NCBI RefSeq assembly: GCF_030504645.1
Contig: NZ_JAUKWQ010000001.1
Location: 310,001 to 374,000, forward strand
DNA length: 64,000 nt
Source: Rhizobium oryzicola
GTDB lineage: Bacteria; Pseudomonadota; Alphaproteobacteria; Rhizobiales; Rhizobiaceae
Reading direction: 5' to 3'
Numbering within the stretch: the first letter of the stretch is position 1; every line of letters starts with the position of its first letter. Below the pieces are notes generated by a model. That model worked only from the letters and a program-made list of their open reading frames with translations. It was not told the origin of the DNA and made no database searches. Shown here piece after piece: positions 44,449 through 56,273 of this stretch. Position numbers and translations under genes: made by a program.

Positions 44449-47166
44449 TTGGATAGTCATAGATCAGAAATCTTGAATACAGCCGAGCTAACCTCTGCGG
44501 AAAGCCGCGCATCGGCCACGCCGATGATGGAGCAGTATATCGAGATCAAGGCGAACAATCCGGATTCGCTTCTGTTTTACCGGATGGGAGACTTCTACGA
44601 GCTGTTCTTCGAGGATGCCGTGGAAGCCTCGCGTGCGCTCGGCATCACGCTGACGAAGCGCGGCCAGCATCTGGGCCAGGAAATTCCCATGTGCGGCGTG
44701 CCGATCCACGCCGCCGACGATTACCTGCAAAAGCTGATCTCGCTCGGCTTCCGTGTGGCTGTCTGCGAGCAGGTGGAAGATCCGGCAGAAGCCAAGAAGC
44801 GCGGCTCCAAATCCGTGGTGAAGCGCGATGTGGTGCGGCTCGTCACGCCGGGAACCCTGACGGAAGAAAAGCTGCTGTCACCATCGGAGTCCAATTATCT
44901 GATGGCGCTCGCACGCATTCGCGGCGGAAGCGACGCGCAGATGGCGCTCGCCTGGATCGATATTTCCACCGGTGTGTTCCGGCTGGCGGAAACGACGCCG
45001 CTGCGTCTGCTGGCCGATATCCTGCGCATCGAACCGCGCGAACTGATCGTGGCTGATACCGTCTTCCACGATCCCGACCTCAAGGCGACCTTCGACATTC
45101 TGGGGCGGGTGGCCGTGCCGCAGCCGGGCGTGCTGTTTGATAGCGCAACGGCAGAAGGCCGCATCACCCGCTATTTCAACGTTGGAACGCTGGATGGTTT
45201 CGGCACCTTTTCCCGTGCGGAACTGGCGGCTGCAGCCGCAGCCGTTGCCTATGTCGAAAAGACCCAGATTGCCGAGCGCCCACCGCTCAACCCGCCGGAA
45301 CGGGAAAGCGGCGCCTCGACCCTCTTCATCGATCCGGCCACCCGCGCCAATCTGGAAATGACACGCACTCTGTCGGGCGATCGTGACGGTTCGCTCTTGA
45401 AGGCGATCGATCGGACAGTCACCGGCGGCGGTGCGCGGCTTCTCGCCGAGCGGTTGATGTCACCGCTGACGGACCCGGATGCGATCAACCGGCGGCTGGA
45501 TTCGGTCGCCTTCCTGATCGATGAGCCGTCGCTTTGCAGTGATCTCCGGGCTGCGTTGAAGCATGTGCCGGATATGCCGCGCGCGCTCTCTCGATTGGCG
45601 CTCGACCGCGGCGGCCCGCGGGATCTCGGCGCGATCCGGCAGGGCCTGTCGGCTGCCCGGCATGTGGGCGAGTTCCTGTCTGGTGCCCTGCTGCCGGAAG
45701 AATTGTCGGATGCGCTGAAGGATCTAAGCGCACTGCCCTTCGACGTGGAGCATTTGCTGGGGGAAACGCTGGGCGATGAGCTGCCGCTGTTAAAGCGCGA
45801 CGGCGGTTTCGTCCGCGATGGCTCGCATGTGGAACTGGACGAAGTCCGGGCGCTGCGCGACCAGTCGCGCCGAGTGATTGCTGGGCTGCAGCTGCAATAT
45901 GCGGAAGAGACCGGCATCAAGTCGCTGAAGATCAAGCACAACAATGTGCTGGGTTACTTCATCGAGGTGACGGCCGGAAATTCTGGTCCCATGACCGATA
46001 CGCCGGAAGCCAAGGCGCGCTTCATCCATCGCCAGACCATGGCAAACGCCATGCGCTTCACCACCACGGAACTGGCGGATCTGGAAAGCCGTATCGCCAA
46101 CGCTGCCGACCGGGCTCTGACGATCGAGCTTGACGCCTTCGATCGCATGACGGCAGCGGTTCTGGAGAAAAGCGAGGCGGTGAAGGCCGGTGCGCGGGCG
46201 CTTTCCATCATTGATGTTGCGGCGGGGCTCGCCCTTCTGGCGGAGGAGTGGAACTACTGCCGTCCGGATGTGGATGGCTCTCGCCAGTTCTGCATCGAAG
46301 GCGGGCGCCACCCGGTGGTGGAACAGGCGCTCAGGCGGCAATCGGCCACGGCCTTCATTGCCAATGATTGCGATCTTTCGCCGAATACTGATGGGGGCTT
46401 TGGCGCCCTCTGGCTGCTGACCGGCCCCAACATGGGGGGTAAATCGACCTTTCTGCGCCAGAATGCGTTGATTGCCATTCTCGCGCAGATGGGTTCCTTC
46501 GTGCCGGCGCGCGCTGCGCAGATCGGCGTTGTCGATCGCCTCTTCAGCCGTGTGGGGGCCTCGGATGACCTGGCACGTGGCCGCTCCACCTTCATGGTGG
46601 AAATGGTGGAGACGGCGGCCATCCTCAACCAGGCTACGGATCACTCGCTGGTCATCCTGGATGAAATCGGGCGCGGTACCGCGACCTTCGATGGCCTGTC
46701 GATTGCCTGGGCGGCGGTGGAGCATCTGCACGAGGCCAACCGTTGCCGCGGGCTGTTTGCTACCCACTTCCATGAGTTGACGGCGCTGTCGGAAAAGCTG
46801 AACCGGCTATCCAACGCCACCATGCGCGTCAAGGAATGGGATGGCGACGTCATCTTCCTGCACGAGGTCGGCCCCGGCGCGGCGGACCGTTCCTACGGCA
46901 TTCAGGTCGCAAAACTCGCGGGCCTGCCGGATGCGGTGGTGGCGCGCGCCCGTGACGTCCTGAACAAGCTGGAAGATGCTGATCGCAAGAACCCCGCCAG
47001 CCAGCTGATCGACGATCTGCCGCTGTTCCAGGTGGCGGTACGGAAAGAACAGGAGAAGCGCGGGCCTTCCAAGGTGGAGGAGGCGCTGAAGGCGATCAAC
47101 CCTGATGATATGACCCCTCGGGAGGCGCTGGATGCGCTCTATGCGCTGAAGAAGCAGTTGGGATGA
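44449..47166 (+). CDS. mutS: DNA mismatch repair protein MutS
   Basis: Recognises mispaired bases and starts mismatch repair with MutL. Domain I carries the mismatch-contacting Phe-x-Glu in [13 protein letters not shown] (about residue 49), then connector, lever/clamp domains and the ATPase domain with Walker [10 protein letters not shown] near 659, the [13 protein letters not shown] segment and Walker [12 protein letters not shown]. The beginning is uncertain: in-frame TTG codons at 44449 and 44473 and an ATG at MMEQYIEIK all lack strong ribosome binding sites. About 905 residues, within family range. Divergent from maeB. Confidence 0.95.
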   Translation: MDSHRSEILNTAELTSAESRASATPMMEQYIEIKANNPDSLLFYRMGDFYELFFEDAVEASRALGITLTKRGQHLGQEIPMCGVPIHAADDYLQKLISLGFRVAVCEQVEDPAEAKKRGSKSVVKRDVVRLVTPGTLTEEKLLSPSESNYLMALARIRGGSDAQMALAWIDISTGVFRLAETTPLRLLADILRIEPRELIVADTVFHDPDLKATFDILGRVAVPQPGVLFDSATAEGRITRYFNVGTLDGFGTFSRAELAAAAAAVAYVEKTQIAERPPLNPPERESGASTLFIDPATRANLEMTRTLSGDRDGSLLKAIDRTVTGGGARLLAERLMSPLTDPDAINRRLDSVAFLIDEPSLCSDLRAALKHVPDMPRALSRLALDRGGPRDLGAIRQGLSAARHVGEFLSGALLPEELSDALKDLSALPFDVEHLLGETLGDELPLLKRDGGFVRDGSHVELDEVRALRDQSRRVIAGLQLQYAEETGIKSLKIKHNNVLGYFIEVTAGNSGPMTDTPEAKARFIHRQTMANAMRFTTTELADLESRIANAADRALTIELDAFDRMTAAVLEKSEAVKAGARALSIIDVAAGLALLAEEWNYCRPDVDGSRQFCIEGGRHPVVEQALRRQSATAFIANDCDLSPNTDGGFGALWLLTGPNMGGKSTFLRQNALIAILAQMGSFVPARAAQIGVVDRLFSRVGASDDLARGRSTFMVEMVETAAILNQATDHSLVILDEIGRGTATFDGLSIAWAAVEHLHEANRCRGLFATHFHELTALSEKLNRLSNATMRVKEWDGDVIFLHEVGPGAADRSYGIQVAKLAGLPDAVVARARDVLNKLEDADRKNPASQLIDDLPLFQVAVRKEQEKRGPSKVEEALKAINPDDMTPREALDALYALKKQLG

Positions 47167-47247
47167 TGGGCCGCTGTCATTCTCTCTGGAACATGCTAGA
47201 GCGGTGACCAGCTATCATTCCCTCTGCGTCTTGAGGATTATCCAGTC

Positions 47248-48252
47248 GTGCTGTCGGTTCCGCTGCCATTCATTGCCGGTCTCGTCGTCGCGCTGATCCT
47301 TTACCGCAACCTCAAGGGCGTCGAAGCGCCGGGTTCGCGGCGATATCTCAACACCTTTCTCGGCCTGTATGCTGTACAGGGCATGATCATTGGGTTGCGG
47401 TTTGGCTATGGCGTGAATGCGCTGATGCTGGTGCAGCCGGTCACGGCCTCCATCATGCCGCCGCTCGCTTATCTCACCTTCCGCGCCCTGTCATCGAACC
47501 CCGTGATCAAGCCTTGGCCGCATATCCTGCCTCCGCTGCTGCTGGCGTTGGGCGTTGCCTTTGCACCGTGGTTTGTTGATCCGCTGCTGCTCTCCATCTT
47601 TCTGGGCTATGGGGTGGCGATCTGGCGTTTAACCGTCGAGGACGACCTCACGGAAGCTGCTCTACAGAAAACGACGGCAACGATCCGCGCTGCCCGCGTG
47701 ACGGCGCTTTTGCTGGCCTTCTTCTCGCTGACGGATGGTCTTCTTTCCGTCTTCACCTTTTTCTACGGCAATGCCTATGTGCCGATCGCCGTGACGGGCA
47801 TGAATATCGGCGCCATCATGATTGTGGGCGCCTATTATCTTTGGCCGGAGCAGGAGGCGTCGCTTTTCGTTGCCGCGACCGGTCGAGGCAAGCAGAATGC
47901 GCCGGAGGATGAGGCCGCACTCGAAAGGATTGCCGAAGCGCTGGAAAGCGGCCAGCTCTATGCGCAGGAGAATCTGAGCCTGGCGCGTCTGGCGCGAAAG
48001 GCCGGCATGCCCGCCCGCGAGGTCTCCGCCGTCATCAACCGCATAACGGGTCTCAACGTTTCTCAATATGTCAACAATCGCCGCATTGAGGAGGCCTGTC
48101 GCCTTCTGGAGCAGACGGAGAAATCCGTGACCGCGCTGATGCTGGAGGCGGGCTTTTCCACCAAGTCGAATTTCAACCGCGAATTCCGCCGCGTCACCGG
48201 CACCAGCCCGGCGCAGTGGCGTAGCAATGCGCGCAAGAAGGTTGCCGGGTAA
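47248..48252 (+). CDS. Membrane-anchored AraC family transcriptional regulator
   Basis: A 334-residue protein from a GTG start with an N-terminal half of about six to seven hydrophobic helices (FIAGLVVALILY, ILPPLLLALGVAFAPWFV, ALLLAFFSLTDGLLSVFTFF and others, up to residue 205) and a C-terminal AraC DNA-binding domain (about 228-330) with two helix-turn-helices: LARLARKAGMPAREVSAVIN and the hallmark MLEAGFSTKSNFNREFRRVTG. The membrane domain likely senses a signal directly. Target genes are unknown; it lies between mutS and glnD on the same strand. Confidence 0.84.
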   Translation: MLSVPLPFIAGLVVALILYRNLKGVEAPGSRRYLNTFLGLYAVQGMIIGLRFGYGVNALMLVQPVTASIMPPLAYLTFRALSSNPVIKPWPHILPPLLLALGVAFAPWFVDPLLLSIFLGYGVAIWRLTVEDDLTEAALQKTTATIRAARVTALLLAFFSLTDGLLSVFTFFYGNAYVPIAVTGMNIGAIMIVGAYYLWPEQEASLFVAATGRGKQNAPEDEAALERIAEALESGQLYAQENLSLARLARKAGMPAREVSAVINRITGLNVSQYVNNRRIEEACRLLEQTEKSVTALMLEAGFSTKSNFNREFRRVTGTSPAQWRSNARKKVAG

Positions 48253-48434
48253 TATCTTCGAAACCAAGTGGGTGAAAAAGCCGATTTCCGCCCCATCATC
48301 CAAGCTGGAAGAAACTTCTCCGAAACACCCTTGCCGGATTGTTCGTGTTTGAAATGGTTTCTACCTATTTTGATTGGGCATTAATGGCCTAAAAGGCTAT
48401 AGCCGCTTTGCGGGAGCGGCACCGGCAGGATGAC

Positions 48435-51266
48435 ATGGCAAGACACGAAATCGATTTTTCCGAACTTCTCGATGTGCAGCAGTTGCGTAAGGACTGCGAT
48501 GCCGTGGCGGCAAAGGGCTCCGGAAAGCTTCTGGAAGTGAGAGCAGCGCTGCTGCCGGTTCTTCGCCAGGCGAGCAATGAAGGTCGCGAGAAGGCACGAC
48601 AGAAGCTTTCGGAAGACGGCAGCGGTCTCAATTGCGCCGAACGCATTTCCTGGATTCAGGACCGGCTGATCGAAGTCATTTACGCTCTCGTTGCCAAGCA
48701 TATCTATCCGAAGTCTACCGCCGATGTGTCGGTGACGGCAGTCGGCGGTTACGGTCGCGGCACGTTGGCACCCGGATCTGACATCGATCTTCTCTTTCTA
48801 CTGCCGCCCAAGAACACCGATGAAATGCGCAAGGCAGTGGAATTCCTGCTCTATGTTCTCTGGGACCTGGGCTTCAAGGTGGGCCATGCCACCCGCACGG
48901 TGGATGAGTGCATTGCGCTCTCCAAGCAGGACATGACCATCCGCACGGCGATCCTTGAGACGCGCTATATCTGCGGCAACGTCAAGCTGGAGCAGGATCT
49001 GCAGAACCGCTTCTATGGCGAGATCGTCAACCATAGCGGTCCGGATTTCATCGCCGCCAAGCTCGGCGAGCGCGATGCGCGCCACAAGAAGGCAGGCGAT
49101 ACGCGCTATCTGGTCGAGCCGAACGTGAAGGAAGGCAAGGGTGGCTTGCGCGATATCCAGACGCTGTTCTGGATTGCCAAGTACCATTACCGTGTCCGCA
49201 CGGCGGAAGAACTGGTGAAACTCGGCGTGCTGTCGCGCCAGGAATGGCGCCTGTTCCAGAAGGCGGAAGACTTCCTTTGGGCGGTTCGCTGCCACATGCA
49301 CTTCCTGACCGGCAAGGCGGAGGAGCGTCTCTCCTTCGATATCCAGCGCGAAATTGCAGAAAACCTCGGCTATCATGCCCGCCCGGGTCTTTCAGCAGTC
49401 GAACGCTTCATGAAGCATTACTTCCTGGTGGCGAAGGATGTGGGCGATCTCACACGTATCCTCTGCGCGGCTCTGGAAGAGGAACAGGCAAAGCCCGCGC
49501 CGGGCCTGACAGGCGTGATTTCCCGGTTCCGTCGTCGTGTGCGCCGCATTCCCGGCAGTTCTGAATTCGTGGAGGATCAGGGCCGCATTGCGCTGGCCGA
49601 TCCCGAGGTCTTCAAGCGCGATCCGGTCAGCATCATCAGGTTGTTCCACGTCGCCGATCTGCACGGGCTTGAGTACCACCCGGATGCCTTGAAGGCGATT
49701 ACCCGCTGCCTGTCATTGATCGATGACCGCTTGCGTGAGGATGCCGAGGCGAACCGACTGTTCATGTCGATCCTCACGTCCCGCATTGATCCCGCCATGA
49801 CGCTGCGCCGCATGAACGAGGCGGGCGTTCTGGGGCGATTCATTCCGGAATTCGGCAAGATCGTCGCGATGATGCAGTTCAGCATGTATCATCACTACAC
49901 GGTGGATGAGCATCTGATCCGCGCCGTCGAGGCGCTGTCGAATATCGACAAGGGCCTGTTTGCGGACGAGCATCCGCTCGCCAACAAGCTGATGCCGCAT
50001 ATCGAGGAGCGCGAGGCGCTCTATGTGGCAGTGCTGCTGCACGATATTGCCAAGGGCCGTCAGGAGGATCATTCCATTGCTGGTGCGCGCGTTGCCCGCA
50101 AGCTCTGCCCTCGGTTTGGCTTGAAGCCGAAGCAGACGGATCTGGTGGTCTGGCTCATCGACCAGCATCTCTTGATGTCGATGGTGGCGCAGACGCGTGA
50201 CCTGAACGACCGCAAGACGGTGACCGACTTTGCCGATACCGTGCAGTCGCTCGACCGGCTGAAGATGCTGCTGATCCTGACGATTGCGGATATCAGAGCT
50301 GTCGGTCCGGGTGTCTGGAACGGCTGGAAGGGCCAGTTGCTGCGCACCCTTTACTACGAAACCGAGTTGCTGCTGTCGGGCGGCTTTTCCGAAGTTTCTC
50401 GCAAGGAGCGCGCGAAAGCCTCGGAAGAGGCACTGGCGCATGCGCTTTCCGACTGGAGCCAGAAGGACCGCAAGCTCTATTCCCGGCTGCATTACCAGCC
50501 CTATCTTCTGTCTGTGCCGCTGGAAGACCAGGTACGGCATGTCACCTTCATCCGCGAAGCCGATCGCTCCGAAAAGGCGCTTGCCACCATGGTGCGCACC
50601 GACAGCTTTCGGGCAATTACGGAAATCACGGTGCTGGCGCCGGACCATCCGCGCCTTTTGTCGATCATCGCAGGTGCCTGTGCGGCTGCCGGTGCCAACA
50701 TTGCCGACGCGCAGATCTTCACCACCACCGACGGCCGGGCACTGGATACCATTCTGGTCAGCCGCGAATTCCAGAACGACGAGGACGAACTTCGCCGTGC
50801 GGCCACGATCGGCCGCATGATCGAGGATGTTCTTGCCGGCCGAAAGCGCCTGCCAGAGGTCATCGCCACCCGCGCCAAGGCCAAGAAGCGCAACAAGACC
50901 TTTACAGTTCATCCCTCGGTGACGATTTCCAACACGTTGTCGAACAAGTTCACGGTTCTGGAAGTCGAAGGTCTCGACCGCACTGGTCTTCTTGCGGAAA
51001 TCACCTCCGTGCTGGCCGATCTGTCGCTTGATATTCATTCGGCCCGCATCACCACATTCGGCGAGAAGGTGATCGACACCTTTTATGTCACCGATCTCGT
51101 CGGCCAGAAGATCACCAATGAAAACCGTCAGGGAACGATCCTGCAACGGCTGAAGACTGTCGTCAGCGAGCAGGAGGATGAATTGCGCAAGGGCATGCCG
51201 TCGGGCATCATCGCGCCCGATCCAGCCTCCGCCACAACCATCCGCACCACACGCGCACAAGCATGA
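48435..51266 (+). CDS. glnD: [Protein-PII] uridylyltransferase / uridylyl-removing enzyme
   Basis: Primary nitrogen sensor: uridylylates PII proteins when glutamine is low and removes UMP when it is high. The 943-residue protein (ATG 48435 with AGGA) has the nucleotidyltransferase motif [18 protein letters not shown] near residue 104, the PII-UTase linker, an HD domain with [14 protein letters not shown] near 486 and [14 protein letters not shown], and two ACT domains (about 728 and 844) for glutamine sensing. Stop overlaps the murJ start by 4 bp. Confidence 0.97.
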   Translation: MARHEIDFSELLDVQQLRKDCDAVAAKGSGKLLEVRAALLPVLRQASNEGREKARQKLSEDGSGLNCAERISWIQDRLIEVIYALVAKHIYPKSTADVSVTAVGGYGRGTLAPGSDIDLLFLLPPKNTDEMRKAVEFLLYVLWDLGFKVGHATRTVDECIALSKQDMTIRTAILETRYICGNVKLEQDLQNRFYGEIVNHSGPDFIAAKLGERDARHKKAGDTRYLVEPNVKEGKGGLRDIQTLFWIAKYHYRVRTAEELVKLGVLSRQEWRLFQKAEDFLWAVRCHMHFLTGKAEERLSFDIQREIAENLGYHARPGLSAVERFMKHYFLVAKDVGDLTRILCAALEEEQAKPAPGLTGVISRFRRRVRRIPGSSEFVEDQGRIALADPEVFKRDPVSIIRLFHVADLHGLEYHPDALKAITRCLSLIDDRLREDAEANRLFMSILTSRIDPAMTLRRMNEAGVLGRFIPEFGKIVAMMQFSMYHHYTVDEHLIRAVEALSNIDKGLFADEHPLANKLMPHIEEREALYVAVLLHDIAKGRQEDHSIAGARVARKLCPRFGLKPKQTDLVVWLIDQHLLMSMVAQTRDLNDRKTVTDFADTVQSLDRLKMLLILTIADIRAVGPGVWNGWKGQLLRTLYYETELLLSGGFSEVSRKERAKASEEALAHALSDWSQKDRKLYSRLHYQPYLLSVPLEDQVRHVTFIREADRSEKALATMVRTDSFRAITEITVLAPDHPRLLSIIAGACAAAGANIADAQIFTTTDGRALDTILVSREFQNDEDELRRAATIGRMIEDVLAGRKRLPEVIATRAKAKKRNKTFTVHPSVTISNTLSNKFTVLEVEGLDRTGLLAEITSVLADLSLDIHSARITTFGEKVIDTFYVTDLVGQKITNENRQGTILQRLKTVVSEQEDELRKGMPSGIIAPDPASATTIRTTRAQA

Positions 51267-52831
51267 GCCTCGTCAAGAAATTCGCGACCGTTGGCGGAGC
51301 AACGCTTGGAAGCCGCCTATTCGGCTTTGCCCGTGAGACGCTGATGGCGGCAGCGCTCGGCACCGGACCCATGGCCGACGTGTTTTACGCGGCCTTCCGT
51401 TTCCCTAACCTCTTCCGCCGGCTGTTTGCGGAAGGGGCGTTCAATGCGGCCTTCGTGCCGCTGTTTTCGAAGGAGATCGAGGCCAACGGCGTCGAGGGTG
51501 CCAAACGCTTTTCCGAGGAAGTGTTCGGCGTCCTCTTCACGGTGCTGCTGGTCATCACCATCGTCATGGAGCTTTCCATGCCGCTTTTGGTGCGCTTCAT
51601 CATTGCGCCTGGTTTCGCCGACGACCCGGAAAAGACTTCGATCACCATCCGCATGGCCGCGGTGATGTTCCCCTATCTCATGTGCATGTCGCTGACGGCC
51701 ATGATGAGCGGCATGTTGAACTCGCTGCATCATTTCTTCGCGGCGGCCATCGCACCCGTCTTCCTCAACGTTGTCATGATCAGTGCGCTGTTCTACGCCT
51801 TGTGGGTGGGAACTGATCCGTTGACGACGGCCTGGTATCTGTCCTGGAGCGTCCTCGTTGCCGGCATTCTCCAGCTTGCGGTCGTTTATTTCGGCGTCAT
51901 TCACGCGGGCATCAGGATCGGTTTCCGCGCGCCGCGGTTCACCCCTAATGTCAAGCGCTTGCTGGTGCTGGCCATTCCGGCTGCTGTTACCGGCGGCATT
52001 ACCCAGATCAACCAGATCATCGGTCAGGCGATTGCCTCCGCCAAGGAAGGCGCGATCGCGGCCCTTCAATATGCGGATCGAATCTACCAGTTGCCGCTGG
52101 GTGTGGTCGGTGTTGCTGTCGGTGTCGTTTTGCTGCCGGAACTTGCCCGTGCGCTGAAGTCCGGCCACATGAAAGAAGCGGCAAATATCCAGAACCGTTC
52201 GCTCGAATTCGTGCTGTTCCTGACGCTGCCGGCGGCGGGTGGCATCTGGATGCTGTCGGAGGCCATTATCCGCGTGCTCTATGAGCGTGGCGCCTTCTCC
52301 GCCGACAATACCACAGTCGTTGCCTCCATCCTCGCCATCTACGGACTGGGCCTGCCGGGCTTCGTCATGATCAAGGCATTGCAGCCGGGATTTTATGCCC
52401 GCGAGGATACCAGGACGCCGATGCGTTTCACCATGCTGTCGGTTGTCGTGAATTCTGCTCTCGCCATTTCGCTCTTCCCGCTGATTGCCGAACGCGGCAT
52501 TGCCACGGCGGAAGTGGCGGCGGGCTGGATCAACACGGTTCTTCTTTTCACGACGCTTCTGCGTCGCGGCGACCTGCAATGGGAATGGGCCTTGGCGCGG
52601 CGGGCCGCACTTCTGCTGGTCGCAACCGGCGTCATGTGCACGGCACTGATCTATGGCCTTGATTACGCCAAGTCGTGGCTGGTGCCAGGTACACCGCTTC
52701 TGGAAAAGACCGCGGCACTGTTTGCGCTGATAGGCCTGGCTATGCTGGTCTATTTCGCTACCGCTTTTGCCATTGGCGGGGCGGATCTCGGGATGATCCG
52801 CCGCAATCTGAAGCGCAAAGCCAAGGGCTGA
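51263..52831 (+). CDS. murJ: Lipid II flippase MurJ
   Basis: Flips the peptidoglycan precursor lipid II across the inner membrane. 522 residues, about fourteen hydrophobic helices, MOP/MviN superfamily. Characteristic N-terminal segment [27 protein letters not shown] contains the conserved Arg residues of the central cavity, and [23 protein letters not shown] follows. Translationally coupled to glnD, an arrangement known in rhizobia. Confidence 0.96.
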   Translation: MSLVKKFATVGGATLGSRLFGFARETLMAAALGTGPMADVFYAAFRFPNLFRRLFAEGAFNAAFVPLFSKEIEANGVEGAKRFSEEVFGVLFTVLLVITIVMELSMPLLVRFIIAPGFADDPEKTSITIRMAAVMFPYLMCMSLTAMMSGMLNSLHHFFAAAIAPVFLNVVMISALFYALWVGTDPLTTAWYLSWSVLVAGILQLAVVYFGVIHAGIRIGFRAPRFTPNVKRLLVLAIPAAVTGGITQINQIIGQAIASAKEGAIAALQYADRIYQLPLGVVGVAVGVVLLPELARALKSGHMKEAANIQNRSLEFVLFLTLPAAGGIWMLSEAIIRVLYERGAFSADNTTVVASILAIYGLGLPGFVMIKALQPGFYAREDTRTPMRFTMLSVVVNSALAISLFPLIAERGIATAEVAAGWINTVLLFTTLLRRGDLQWEWALARRAALLLVATGVMCTALIYGLDYAKSWLVPGTPLLEKTAALFALIGLAMLVYFATAFAIGGADLGMIRRNLKRKAKG

Positions 52832-52838
52832 CCCGAGG

Positions 52839-53276
52839 CTACGACCTCGAACGTCCGCAATGTGTCCAGCGGCGTTGCGGCCCCACATCCACATGGATGA
52901 TGCCGTTGCAATAGCGGCCGATGCCACCAATGCCCGGAGCCGTCGACGCGGCGGCGATGATCGCCTTGTCGGAAAGGCCAGGCACGCGAATATCGGCCGC
53001 CAGGCAGTGGCTGTGCTGTGATGTCCCGGCACGTGGTCTATGCCCTGACGTTACGATCGGCTTGCGGCCGGTTTCATCGCGGATATGGGCGAGGATGGCT
53101 TCCAGCTTTTCCGGAAAGCAGGCCGTTTTCACGCTGACCGTCTGAACCGAATAGGCCGCCGTATAGTCGTGTTTGAACAGGTTGCCGCGGCGCTTCTTGA
53201 CCATGTCCACTTCTCCTGCGAACGCCGTCGAAATCGTCATGAGTGAGGCGAGCGCCACGCAAAACAGGATGCGCAT
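52839..53276 (-). CDS. Exported YcbK/M15-like peptidase (DUF882)
   Basis: A 145-residue secreted protein with a signal peptide (ILFCVALASLMTISTAFAGE, cleavage near residue 20) and a D-Ala-D-Ala-carboxypeptidase-like zinc fold. Candidate zinc ligands are His and Asp in SQHSHCLAADIRV and the His of GIIHVDVG. Such proteins cleave or bind peptidoglycan; activity here is inferred. Start at ATG 53276 is chosen for the signal peptide and a GGAGATA upstream. It converges with murJ (8-bp gap). Confidence 0.8.
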   Translation of the reverse strand: MRILFCVALASLMTISTAFAGEVDMVKKRRGNLFKHDYTAAYSVQTVSVKTACFPEKLEAILAHIRDETGRKPIVTSGHRPRAGTSQHSHCLAADIRVPGLSDKAIIAAASTAPGIGGIGRYCNGIIHVDVGPQRRWTHCGRSRS

Positions 53277-53688
53277 GTTTATCTCCGTCAACCGGACGCC
53301 CGAAAGCACAGGCGTGCATTGAAGTCGACGGAGCATTTCGTTTCAGAAAGTGACGTCAATAAGGACAAATTTGCTCAATTTTGAGATCTGTCCTGCCCAG
53401 AAGCTTAACCCTCATTTACTTTTTCAGCCAGTTGACGCCTTGTTGCGACGCTCGGAACCGACATTTTGCCTTGCTGGACTGTAGGGATCTCTGTGGAAAA
53501 GTTTTCTTCTTGAGTCATGTCATTGCGCGCAAGCGGAAACTTCTTTTCAGAAATTGCCGGGCCACAAAAGGAAGGCTCACAAAATCTTGATTGGAGAACA
53601 ACATTTCTGATTTGGGCTTGTAATCCAAACAGGATTCGCGTTTCACCACTATTTGTAAAAAAACACCCACGGGGAAAAGGAGACTGTC
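53277..53688. other. Divergent intergenic region upstream of oppA
   Basis: About 410 bp between the M15-like gene and oppA hold no recognisable gene. It is A+T-richer than its surroundings, particularly 53340-53470 and 53570-53670, and ends in a strong ribosome binding site (AAAAGGAGACTGTC) for oppA. I could not fix a promoter. Confidence 0.5.
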
Positions 53689-55287
53689 ATGGCTCTCGTG
53701 AATTCCAAACTCGCAACCGCTCTTCTTGCCGGCACGCTCATTCTTGGCGCCAGCAACGCATTTGCCGAAACCGTTCTTCGTCGCGGCAATAGCGGCGAGC
53801 CGAAGTCGCTCGATTATGCGCATATCTCGATCAACATCGAAGGCTTCGTGATCTACGATCTGTTCGAAGGTTTGGTCATTCATAATGCCAAGGGCGAGAT
53901 TGCACCGGGTGCGGCCGAAAGCTGGAAGGTCTCCGACGATGGTACCGTTTACACCTTCAAGATCCGCGATAACGCAAAGTGGTCGGATGGCTCGCCGGTA
54001 ACGGCTGAAGACTTCCAGTTCGCAATGCGCCGCATCGAGAACCCGAAGACGGCTGCCGAATACGCAAACCTCCTTTACCCGATCAAGAACGCCGAAGCCG
54101 TCAACAAGGGTAAGTCCCCGGTTGAAGATCTGGGCGTGAAGGTCATCGACGCCAAGACGCTGGAAATCACGCTGGAGCGTGCAACGCCTTACTTCATCCA
54201 GCTTCTGTCGCACTACACGGCTCTGCCGATCAGCAAGGCGAACTACGAGAAGTTCGGCGACCAGTTCGTCAAGCCTGGCAACATGGTGTCCAACGGCGCC
54301 TTCAAGCTGCAGTCGCATGTTCCGAACGACACGCTGACGGTTGTCAAGAACGAGAATTACTGGGATGCCAGCAACGTCAAGATCGACAAGGTGATCTTCT
54401 ACCCGATCGAAGACGCTGCGGCTGCCGTTCGCCGTTTCGAAGCCAAGGAACTGGACGTCACCTACAACTTCTCCGCGGACCAGATCAAGCGCCTGCGCGC
54501 CGCCTACAACAATCAGGTTCATGTAACTCCGTCGCTGTCGACCTACTACTACGCCTTCGACATGCGCCAGCCGCCGTATGACGACATCCGCGTCCGTCGT
54601 GCGCTCTCCATGGCGATCGACCGCGACTTCCTGTCGAACGAAATCTACAAGGGCGCGCAGCTGCCGACCTACTCGCTCGTTCCGGATGGCATGGAAGGTT
54701 ACGGCAAGCCGCCGCAGCCCGATTTCGCCTCCATGTCGCAGATCGACCGCGAAGACAAGGCTGTCGAGCTTCTGAAGGAAGCCGGTTACGGCAAGGGCGG
54801 CAAGCCGCTCAACATCGAGATCCGCTACAACACCAACACCAACCATGAGCGTGTTGCGACTGCGGTTGCCAACATGTGGAAGACGGCTCTGGGTGCCAAC
54901 GTGTCGCTGGTCAACCTCGATGTGGCCTCGCACTATTCCTACCTGAAGGAAGGCGGCAAGTTCAACGTTGCCCGCGCCGGCTGGGCTGCCGACTATGCGG
55001 ACCCGGAAAACTTCCTGGCGCTGAACGTCAGCACCAACAAGACGTTCAACTACCCGCACTACAACAACCCGAAGTATGACGAACTGATCAAGAAGTCCTA
55101 CGAGGAACGTGATGTGGCCAAGCGCATGGAACTGATGCGTCAGGCTGAAACCATGCTGGTTGCCGACCAGCCGCTGGCGCCGCTGATGGCGACCGCCGAT
55201 CTGTGGCTGGTGTCTGACAAGGTTCAGGGCTGGGTCGATAACTCGACCAACAACCACCTGTCCAAGTTCCTTAGCGTTTCCAAGTAA
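53689..55287 (+). CDS. oppA: Oligopeptide ABC transporter substrate-binding protein
   Basis: Periplasmic peptide-binding protein of solute-binding family 5. The 532-residue precursor has a signal peptide (LATALLAGTLILGASNAFAE, cleavage near residue 26) followed by RRGNSGEPKSLDYAHIS, WKVSDDGTVYTFKIRDNAKWSDG and the family-typical DIRVRRALSMAIDRDFL near residue 300. Codon usage is strongly biased to preferred codons, suggesting high expression. The strong ribosome binding site supports this. It starts an oppA-oppB-oppC-oppDF operon. Confidence 0.92.
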   Translation: MALVNSKLATALLAGTLILGASNAFAETVLRRGNSGEPKSLDYAHISINIEGFVIYDLFEGLVIHNAKGEIAPGAAESWKVSDDGTVYTFKIRDNAKWSDGSPVTAEDFQFAMRRIENPKTAAEYANLLYPIKNAEAVNKGKSPVEDLGVKVIDAKTLEITLERATPYFIQLLSHYTALPISKANYEKFGDQFVKPGNMVSNGAFKLQSHVPNDTLTVVKNENYWDASNVKIDKVIFYPIEDAAAAVRRFEAKELDVTYNFSADQIKRLRAAYNNQVHVTPSLSTYYYAFDMRQPPYDDIRVRRALSMAIDRDFLSNEIYKGAQLPTYSLVPDGMEGYGKPPQPDFASMSQIDREDKAVELLKEAGYGKGGKPLNIEIRYNTNTNHERVATAVANMWKTALGANVSLVNLDVASHYSYLKEGGKFNVARAGWAADYADPENFLALNVSTNKTFNYPHYNNPKYDELIKKSYEERDVAKRMELMRQAETMLVADQPLAPLMATADLWLVSDKVQGWVDNSTNNHLSKFLSVSK

Positions 55288-55349
55288 CGTCATCTGGAGA
55301 TTGGCGCGCGGCGAACGAAAATGTTCGTCGCGCGCCTTTTAATTCGACC

Positions 55350-56273
55350 ATGATCAACTTCGTTCTGCGACGATTGGCGAGCGCCGTACCCACGGTCTTC
55401 CTCGTCATCACGATTTCCTTCTTCCTGATGCGCTTCGCACCGGGCGGCCCGTTCGATCTCGAACGTCCATTGCCGCCGGAGACGATGGAAAACATCATGA
55501 AGACCTATCAGCTCGACCAGCCGCTGTGGAAGCAATACATCCACTATCTGGCCAATGCCGTGCAGGGCGATTTTGGTCCGAGCTTCATCTACAAGGACAA
55601 CACCGTTGCGCAGTTGATTGCGCAGGCGCTGCCCTATTCCGTCCAGATCGGTGCCACGGCCTTGTCCATCGCGCTGATTGGCGGGGTCATTCTCGGCACG
55701 ACGGCAGCCCTTCGCCAGAACGGCATCATCGATATCGCGCTGATGTCCGTCTCGACGGTCGGCATCACGGTTCCGACCTTCGTCATGGGTCCGGTGCTCA
55801 CGCTCATCTTCGCCCTCATGCTGGGCTGGCTTCCGGCCGGTGGCTGGGGGGATGGCTCGATCCGGCAACTTGCCCTGCCCATCACCGTTCTCGCCCTGCC
55901 GCAGATCGCCATCATCGCGCGCTTGACGCGCGGCTCCATGATCGAGGCGCTGCATACGGATCACATCCGCACCGCCAAGGCCTACGGTCTGCCGTCTCGC
56001 GTCGTCGTCATCACGCATGCGCTGCGTGGCGCCATGCTGCCGGTTGTATCCTATCTCGCACCGGCTGCTGCTGCATTGCTCACCGGTTCCGCCGTGGTGG
56101 AAAGCATCTTCACCATTCCCGGTATCGGCCGCTTCTTCGTGCTGGGTGCGCTGAACCGCGATTATCCCCTGGTCATGGCCACCGTCGTCATCGTCGCGGT
56201 GTTCGTGATCGTCTTCAACCTCCTGGTCGACATTGCTTATGGTCTGCTCGACCCGAGGGTCCGCCATGACTGA
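55350..56273 (+). CDS. oppB: Oligopeptide ABC transporter permease OppB
   Basis: Inner-membrane permease, 307 residues, six helices. N-terminal MINFVLRRLASAVPTVFLVI and RFAPGGPFD are the DppB/OppB signatures; the EAA loop for ATPase contact is in HIRTAKAYGLPSRVVVITHAL near residue 209. 62 bp after oppA; its 3' end overlaps oppC by 8 bp. Confidence 0.94.
   Translation: MINFVLRRLASAVPTVFLVITISFFLMRFAPGGPFDLERPLPPETMENIMKTYQLDQPLWKQYIHYLANAVQGDFGPSFIYKDNTVAQLIAQALPYSVQIGATALSIALIGGVILGTTAALRQNGIIDIALMSVSTVGITVPTFVMGPVLTLIFALMLGWLPAGGWGDGSIRQLALPITVLALPQIAIIARLTRGSMIEALHTDHIRTAKAYGLPSRVVVITHALRGAMLPVVSYLAPAAAALLTGSAVVESIFTIPGIGRFFVLGALNRDYPLVMATVVIVAVFVIVFNLLVDIAYGLLDPRVRHD

Noticed and set aside
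42687-44456. 589-codon plus-strand frame opposite maeB
   Set aside because: Shadow of maeB; no ribosome binding site and no recognisable domain.
49713-51260. 515-codon minus-strand frame opposite glnD
   Set aside because: Shadow of glnD, whose nucleotidyltransferase, HD and ACT motifs are intact.
53515-55293. 592-codon minus-strand open frame opposite oppA
   Set aside because: Mirror frame of a strongly codon-biased gene; oppA has a signal peptide, ribosome binding site and family motifs, the antisense frame has none.
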